Positions 58,163 through 64,000 of a stretch of DNA of 64,000 nucleotides are shown one piece after another. The DNA is from Phragmites australis (Eukaryota > Streptophyta > Magnoliopsida > Poales > Poaceae). How positions within the stretch are numbered: the first letter of the stretch is position 1; each line of letters opens with the position of its first letter. The stretch lies in assembly GCF_958298935.1 (NCBI RefSeq), contig NC_084943.1, positions 7,326,001 to 7,390,000 on the forward strand, in the 5' to 3' direction. Under the pieces are notes generated by a model. That model saw only the letters and a list, made by a program, of their open reading frames with translations. It ran no database searches and was not told where the DNA came from. Position numbers and translations under genes: made by a program.

Positions 58163-60454
58163 ATGTTCCTCCGCGGTAACGACGATGTCTTCGCTTGGTC
58201 TCCTAAGGACCTGCAAGGAGTAAGTCGGGAAATCATTCAGCACAGCTTAAATGTGGACCCTAAAGCGAAGCCAAGGAAGCAAAAGCTTAGGAAAGCTTCA
58301 AGCGAAAGAGAAGAAGCAGCGAAGGCTGAAGTGAAAAAACTACCGATGCCAGAGTCATACGCGAAGTAATGCACTCAGAGTGGCTGGCTAACCCAGTGTT
58401 AATAAGGAAAAGCAATGAAAAATGGAGAATGTGCATAGACTTCACAGACTTGAACAAAGCTTGTCCCAAGGATGACTTCTCGTTACCTAGAATTGATCGG
58501 CTGGTAGACTCCGCGGCTGGTTGCGAGATGTTAAGCTTCCTAGATGCATACGCAGGGTACCACCAGATATGGATGGCGAAGGAGGACGAGGACAAGACAA
58601 GTTTCAGAACCTCCTTCGGCATATACTGCTTCATGAGGATGCCCTTCAGCCTCCGAAACGCTGGCGCAACCTTCACCAGGTTGGTGCAGATAGTACTAAG
58701 ATCATAGCTAGGACGAAATGTCTTGGCTTATGTTGATGACATAGTGGTCAAGAGTACCAGAAGGAGCCAACATCTCGAAGACCTGTGGGAAACCTTTGAA
58801 AGCCAGCGAAAAGCAGGGCTAAGGTTCAACCCAGAGAAATGCGTCTTCGGAGTACAATCCGGAAGGCTACTAGGGTTTTTGGTGTCGAAGAGAGGCATCG
58901 AAGTGGAACCTCAGAAGATACAGACGATAATAGATATGAAACCCCCATAGAACAGAAATCAAGCTCAACGCTGGCAGGAAGATTGGTGGCACTGAACAGG
59001 TTCATTGCAAAATCTGCAGAACAAAGTTTACCGTTCTTTAAAGTGTTAAAAAGCTCCGACCCGTTCAAATGGGATGCGGAGCAGCAAGCAGCCTTCGATG
59101 AGTTAAAAAGCTACATGACGAAGCTTACAGTGCTGTCCGGCCTGGATCCAGGCGCAGATTTGTTGCTATACATAGCGGCATCCCCTTCGGCAGTCAGGGC
59201 TGTACTTGTGCAGGAAAAATCCGAAGATAACAAATTGCGCCAAGTCCCAATATATTATGTATCAGAAGCTCTCGCAGGCCCAAAAAAGATGTACACAGAA
59301 TTGGAAAAGGTAGCATATGCACTAGGGATGGCATCCCGCAAGCTTCGCCATTACTTCACATCTCACAAGATTACAGTACCAATTTCCTTGCCTCTTCGCG
59401 ACATGTTTGAAAACAAAGAAGCCATTGGAAGAATAGAGAAAGTGGGCCACGGAGGTCGCTCCATTCATGATTGTTTTTGTGGCAAGAACATCATTGAAAT
59501 CGCAAGCATTGGCAGACTTCGTGGCGGAATGGACTCCCCTAACCGAAGCCCCGGATGATGAATCGCTAGAACCTGTCTGGACCGCATATTGCGACGGAGC
59601 TTGGGGAGCTACAGGAGCAGGAGTTTCGGAAATATTATTCTTACCTTCGGGGACAAAGCTTAGATATGCCACCAAATTAGAGTTCCATTCTGCAAACAAT
59701 ACGGCGGCGTACAAAGCGGTCCTCCTGGTACTTCGCAAGGCAAAGGCTTTGGGCGCCTGGAGAGTGCTGGTTAAAACAGACTCAAAGGTCATAGAAAGTC
59801 AAATTGACAAGACATTCCAGGTAAAAGAACCAGAGCTGATTAAGTACAGAGCAACTGTGCCAAGAATGGAAAAAATACTTCCTTGGATTCACAGTCAAGA
59901 GTATATCAAGAAATGATAACTTCGAAGCAGATGAGCTAGCAAAAGAGGCTTTGCAAAACCTGCCTATGCCTTCAGATGTTTTCTACCAGAAGCTGAGTGA
60001 ACCAGCCGCTGAAGACACTTTGAAGCAAACATGTCTCGTTGCGATGATCGAAAGCGAAGACTGGCGCTATCCAATACTGGCTTATCTTCGTGGTCAGAGC
60101 AACATCGAGGATCATGTTGGGGAAAAACGTATGGCCCAGAGACCAAGAAACTACAAAGTTATGGGAAATAATTTGTACAAGGCCGGGGTTTGTGCACCAT
60201 TCTTGCGATGCATATCTCAGAAAGAAGGACAGAACCTGCTAAAAGAAATTCACAGTGGGTTGCGTGGTTCTCATGTGGGCACAAGGGCTCTAGTCGGAAA
60301 TGCATATAGGCAGGGCTTCTATTGGCCGACGGCAGTGAACGATGCGGATCAAATGGTCCGAAGTTGTCAGCAGTGTCAGTTCTGGGCGAAGGAGTCAAAC
60401 AGACCCACGACGAAGACACAACTCATTCCGCCGATTTGGCCACTAAGGTGGTGA
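58163..60454 (+). pseudogene. Element D RT, RNase H and second RNase H, several frame breaks
   Basis: RT opens with FLRGNDDVFAW (58166) and shifts frame near 58350. It continues through [18 protein letters not shown], and a TAG at 58705-58707 precedes YVDD near 58732. A further shift near 58950 leads into RNase H (KWDAEQQAAFDELKSYM). Another shift near 59440 leads to the archaeal-type RNase H (AYCDGAWGATGAG near 59584, then KTDSKVIESQ). After a break near 59915 the integrase zinc domain follows, with H-x6-H near 60250-60275 and CQQCQF near 60370. The order equals that of element A, which places D in the Tat lineage, but it is at least partly inactive. Confidence 0.88.
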
Positions 60455-60663
60455 GGAATCAAAATTGTTGGCCAGCTACCACCAGCCCCAGGAAATTTGC
60501 GATATGCTGTAGTTGCGGTAGAATACTTCTCCAAATGGGTGGAGGCAATGCCACTCGTAAGCATAACATCAAGAAACATACAGAAATTCCTATGGAAAAA
60601 TATCGTATGCCGCTTCGGAGTCCCAAGCGAAGTAACCGTGGACAATGGCACTCAATTCGATAG
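60455..60663 (+). pseudogene. Element D integrase core, first half
   Basis: A stop near 60452 is followed by an integrase core in the frame YAVVAVEYFSKWVEA, then FGVPSEVTVDNGTQF (Asp of DDE near 60640). The expected first catalytic Asp position reads differently (GQLPP near 60474), so it may be lost. The frame is interrupted at gatag (60659-60663) by solo LTR E. Confidence 0.8.
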
Positions 60664-62106
60664 TGTCGGTGTCGGAGGGTGAACTCCTCAAGCGGGGATC
60701 CGGAGGGACCCCCTTTGAGATTCGGCCAGGGGGATGATTCTGAGTCCGCCTCGTACGTGAAGTAAATGGGAGTAAATGAGATGCAGGTGGAGTGGATGAT
60801 CGGATGCAGGAGGAAGTAAATGCTCAGAGGATTTTTAGACAGGTTCAGGCCGCACTGAGCGTAATACCCTACTCCTGTGTGTATGCTATAAATGCTCAAA
60901 GAATGTCTCTCTGAGGATCTGCTGTGTTACAAGAATGTTTGTCTAAGTCTAGAGCTTCGTGCTTCTTCCATCGTCGTCATCCGGAGCTCGTCGGATGTGC
61001 CCTGACCAATCTCCGTCTGATGTGTTCCTCAGGCTCTCTCTCTCTCTCTATCTTGGTCCTCTCTTCTCCGGGGAGCCCGCCCCTCTTTTATACCCGACGG
61101 GGCGGGTGACGTGCCCAGAAAGGATTGGCGTAAGTTCCAAGGCGCTATAAATAGAAAGCAACCATCATGGGCTGCAGCTTGAGGTGACGGGGAGAGTTGA
61201 AAATGCGCCCCCATCCGGTCTTCGTCATCATCATTCCGCTTTTCAGAGGGAGCAGCGGGGAGGGCTCGCCGGGCAGCCACCGAGCAACCCCGCGTGCCCG
61301 CCCAGTCAGAGCAAGCCTGACATAGCAGGGCGGCAGGCGTTACGCCTCGAGCCCTGTGACGTTATCCCGATGGGACCCGCGCATTAAATATCCCCATGCC
61401 TCCCTGCCAGACAGTGGCAGGGACTGACAGCAAGCGTGTAGGTAGTGGTTGGAAGTGACAGGCCATGCGCCCTCTTAAATGCAGCATCGGGCCTCTCATC
61501 AATTGACACCTCACCACTGAGCCCTTGTGGGGACCACCAGCGAAGGACTCCTCAGGCCCTCGGGTAACTGTGAGTGCTCGGGGACTACTGTTCATAGCCC
61601 CAAGCACTCTCTCCCGGATATGCCCTCTCTTGGTCCTCAGGGAACCCGGGTGCTCGGGAACCACTGTTCACAGCCCCGAGCACTCTCTCCCGGAACTTGA
61701 CTGCTCGGGTTCTCGGGGAACTTGGGTGCTCGGGGGCCACTGTTCACGGCCCCGAGCACTCTCTCTCCGGAACTTTACTGCTCGGGTCCTCGGGGAACTT
61801 GGGTGCTCGGGGGCCACTGTTCACGGCCCTGAGCACTCTCTCCCGGAACTTGACTTCTATTGTCATCGGGAAACTCGGGTGCTCGGGGACCACTGTTCAT
61901 GACCCCGAGTACCCTCTCCCGGAACTCGGCCTTCTTGGGTCATCGAAGAACTCAGGTACTCGGGGACCACTGTGCATGGCCCCGAGCACCCTCTCCCAGG
62001 ACTTGGTCTTCTCGGACCTTGGGGAGATAACCCCCGAAGGAGGGTGCCACATGGCACTCTGCTGTTTTGGCCTCGGGACTCGAGGACCCCTGGTTCCCAT
62101 GTTACC
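60664..62106 (-). mobile_element. Solo LTR E of the A/B family, reverse orientation
   Basis: It is bounded by gatag at 60659-60663 and 62107-62111, a perfect 5-bp duplication. On the minus strand it ends ccgaatctcaaag..gttcaccctccgaca, like the ends of A and B. It begins with an altered cggtaacatgggaaccagggg, where A has cggtgtatcaggaacc. A few bases of the original start seem lost. Minus-strand TATAAAA is at 61086-61092. No internal region remains, so LTR-LTR recombination is the likely cause. Its array core is most like element B. Confidence 0.85.
61574..62031 (-). repeat. 76-77-bp tandem array in solo LTR E, about 6 units
   Basis: Units start with gtgctcggg (last gtactcggg) at 61574, 61650, 61726, 61803, 61879 and 61956. 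Most hold GTGCTCGGGG..CCCCGAGCAC arms around 'gccactgttcacggc', followed by 'tctcccggaact'. This is the same architecture as in A and B with another loop sequence. Confidence 0.93.
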
Positions 62107-62111
62107 GATAG

Positions 62112-62728
62112 CCAGTTTCAGGAATTTTTGCAATAGCCTGAGGATAAAAGTAATTTTTGCATCTGTATACCACCCACAATCTAATGGGGTAGTTGAGAGA
62201 GCAAATGGCATCATCTTTGCTGGTGTCGCGAAGCGTCTACACGGGCTGCCAAAAGGGAAATGGGTCAAAGAATTGCCCAAGGTACTATGGTCATTAAGAA
62301 CAACGGTTGCAAGATCGACCAGATTCACGCCATTTCACCTCCTTTTCGACGAAGAGGCCATGACCCCAGAGGAATGCAAAACCAAATCATTTAGGGTCGG
62401 AAACGAACCAGAGCAAGGTGAACAGTCATCATCGAAGGATGCCCTTGAGGAAGTGAGATTGCAAGCCGCCGAAAATCTGGCCAGGTATCAATAGGAGACA
62501 AGAAAATGGAGAGGTAGGAATATATCCGAAAAAACCTTCGCCCCCGGAGATCTGGTGCTGTGATGATTCGGTACAACAACATCGGTGGGAAAACTTCAGA
62601 GTAAATGGGATGGTCCTTTCTTAGTCAAAAGGTTGTTAAGACCTGGCTCATATCATCTAGCTAATATGGAAGGTGAGGAGCTTCCACACACCTGGAACGC
62701 AGACAATCTCCGCAAGTTCTACGCCTGA
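62112..62728 (+). pseudogene. Element D integrase, second half
   Basis: It resumes after solo LTR E with FRNFCNSL..VIFASVYHPQSNGVVERANG. This holds the third catalytic residue (Glu of VERANG, near 62193). The frame stops at TAG 62492-62494. A frame change then gives the C-terminal module, ending HTWNADNLRKFYA at TGA 62726-62728, the counterpart of the A pol end. Confidence 0.85.
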
Positions 62729-63087
62729 AAGTCAGCGGCCAAGACGAAGACTTCTACGTAATTTTTCTTTATGCAATCTTTTCGTGTAATCAAATTGTAA
62801 GGGAACAGCACTCTTTTCCTCATAGGGGGACCCCTTCGTTAGGAGGTGAGATTTTTAACGAGGCAGGAACCCATGTAAACATATCGATATAGTAGTACCC
62901 CCAGAAAACACTGCTTGTTCCGAGTACTAGTAATTTATCGTCGAAGTGCGCCAACCTAAGGGTGGATTGGCGCACCAATCAACGACTAGAGGGCCACACG
63001 TGGGCGGCGTGAAATAAGATGCGAAGTGTCAACGAAAAAAGACATACACTTTCGACCTCTAAAAAAAAGGGGGTACAAAAAACATCC

Positions 63088-63408
63088 GGGGGCTAAGAGT
63101 GCCTACCCCCGCACCGAAGGAAAAACAAACCTTCGGAAGAAAAGCCGACGTGTCGTCCGACCTACGAAAAGGCGGCGCACTTTGAGCAGAAGTCAGGGGC
63201 TAAGAGTGCCTACCCCCGCACCAAAGAAAAAACAAACCTTCGGAAGAAAAGCTGAAGTGTCGTCCGACCAATGAAAAGGTGGCGCACTTCGAGCAGAAGT
63301 CGGGGGCTAAGAGTGCCTGCCCCCGCACCGAAGGAAAAACAAACCTTCGGAAGATAAGTCAAAGAGTCGTCCAACCTAACAAAAGGCGAAACAAACGACT
63401 AACGCAAA
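63088..63408 (+). repeat. 107-bp tandem repeat, three units, in element D
   Basis: Units begin ggggctaagagtgcc at 63088, 63195 and 63302. They share 'acaaaccttcggaaga' and 'gtcgtccgacc', and the third is the most diverged at its end. They lie between pol and the expected 3' LTR. Confidence 0.9.
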
Positions 63409-63682
63409 AGCGTCCGATCAACAACATAAATCTCTATCAGCCGAAGTTACCTGCGACTAAAAATTGGGGGGGGGGGGGGGGGAAGGGACGGCATTTAAAA
63501 AATGACTCTTGTGCAATCGCAGGTACCTACGGCAAAAAATCGGGGAGACGACGTTGTTCGGTACGTCATGCCCAAAGCGCCCCCCCTAAGACTTGGAAAC
63601 GTCTCAAATTGCAAACGCCGCTTCGAGCGCGGTGCCGCCAAAGTGCAACAAAAGAAAACAAGTGATAATGTAAATACAAAAT

Positions 63683-63892
63683 TTATTTTGCAGAGCGATC
63701 AATATCTGGATCAACAAAATCCTTATACCAACGGCTGAAAGCAAACTGAAAACAATGGCTTCGCTCGTGTGAAAACGCATGGTTGGGGCCAGTGGGGCCC
63801 CAACATGAGTCGAATACGATGGAGATGCACGAAGACCATCTTCGCCGCCATTGTGTTCTATTACTTGCGAAGAAGGGCCACGACGATAGCAA
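63683..63892 (-). pseudogene. Possible tail of an antisense gene in element D
   Basis: A minus-strand frame with a non-random C-terminus (SRWYKDFVDPDIDRSAK) ends here, at the same place relative to pol as the antisense gene of A. It shares no clear similarity with A's tail, and the rest would lie at higher coordinates with frame breaks. This is tentative. Confidence 0.3.
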
Positions 63893-64000
63893 AGTTACGG
63901 CCGGTGCAAGAGGGGCTCATCGTCTTGAGGCTCAACCTTCGGCTCAAGCAGCAGAGATGGACCTTCGACGTCTCCCCTCGCGATACGGCACAGGTCGCGC

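Larger units (their letters stand above)
62729..64000 (+). other. Element D 3' region running off the window
   Basis: No plus-strand gene is supported. It holds the 107-bp repeats (63088-63408) and a run of G at about 63466-63482. The polypurine tract and 3' LTR are expected further right. Confidence 0.6.

Overview
The window looks like a nuclear segment of a grass (Poaceae) genome. It has two spliced, GC-rich plant genes, dense nested LTR retrotransposons of Ty3/gypsy and Ty1/copia type, and many small MITEs of Stowaway, Tourist, Mutator and hAT type. No prokaryotic operon, tRNA, rRNA or CRISPR structure was seen. I cannot name the species from the sequence alone.

Layout: 1-4194 is a decayed Ty3/gypsy element (C) with both LTRs and internal deletions. 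A hAT-like MITE (4426-5244) lies just upstream of a six-exon C3HC4 RING E3 ligase gene (5389-7834, 385 aa). The stretch 7.8-14.4 kb is intergenic, with a retroposed insertion flanked by a 20-bp target duplication and three MITEs. A two-exon A-type cytochrome P450 gene of the CYP71 clan lies on the minus strand (14420-16130, 517 aa).

17057-31885 is a nearly complete, young Tat-lineage Ty3/gypsy element (A). It has two LTRs, a broken gag-pro, a long RT/RNase H/archaeal-type RNase H/integrase frame and, downstream of pol, a spliced antisense gene with its own TATA box. The LTRs carry a 73-bp tandem array, 11 units in the 5' LTR and 6 in the 3' LTR, which accounts for nearly all of their length difference. 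31.9-33.7 kb is a cluster of MITEs, one nested in another.

33.7-52.9 kb is a three-level nest. A dead Ty1/copia element (G, SIRE/Maximus-like) is cut inside its RT gene by an LTR-type insertion (F, 38237-48350). F is cut in turn by a second Tat element (B, 38625-45464, TSD gatgc), which then lost most of pol and the start of its 3' LTR. After two more MITEs comes a third Tat element (D, 55002 to beyond the window end), whose integrase is split by a solo LTR (E, 60664-62106) of the A/B family in reverse orientation.

The two host genes look functional by reading frame and motifs. Everything else is mobile or decayed DNA. The most interesting signals belong to the A/B/E retroelement family: hairpin-forming tandem arrays in the LTRs, a conserved amber codon at the protease/RT junction, a spliced antisense gene, and nonsense mutations that are nearly all CAG to TAG.
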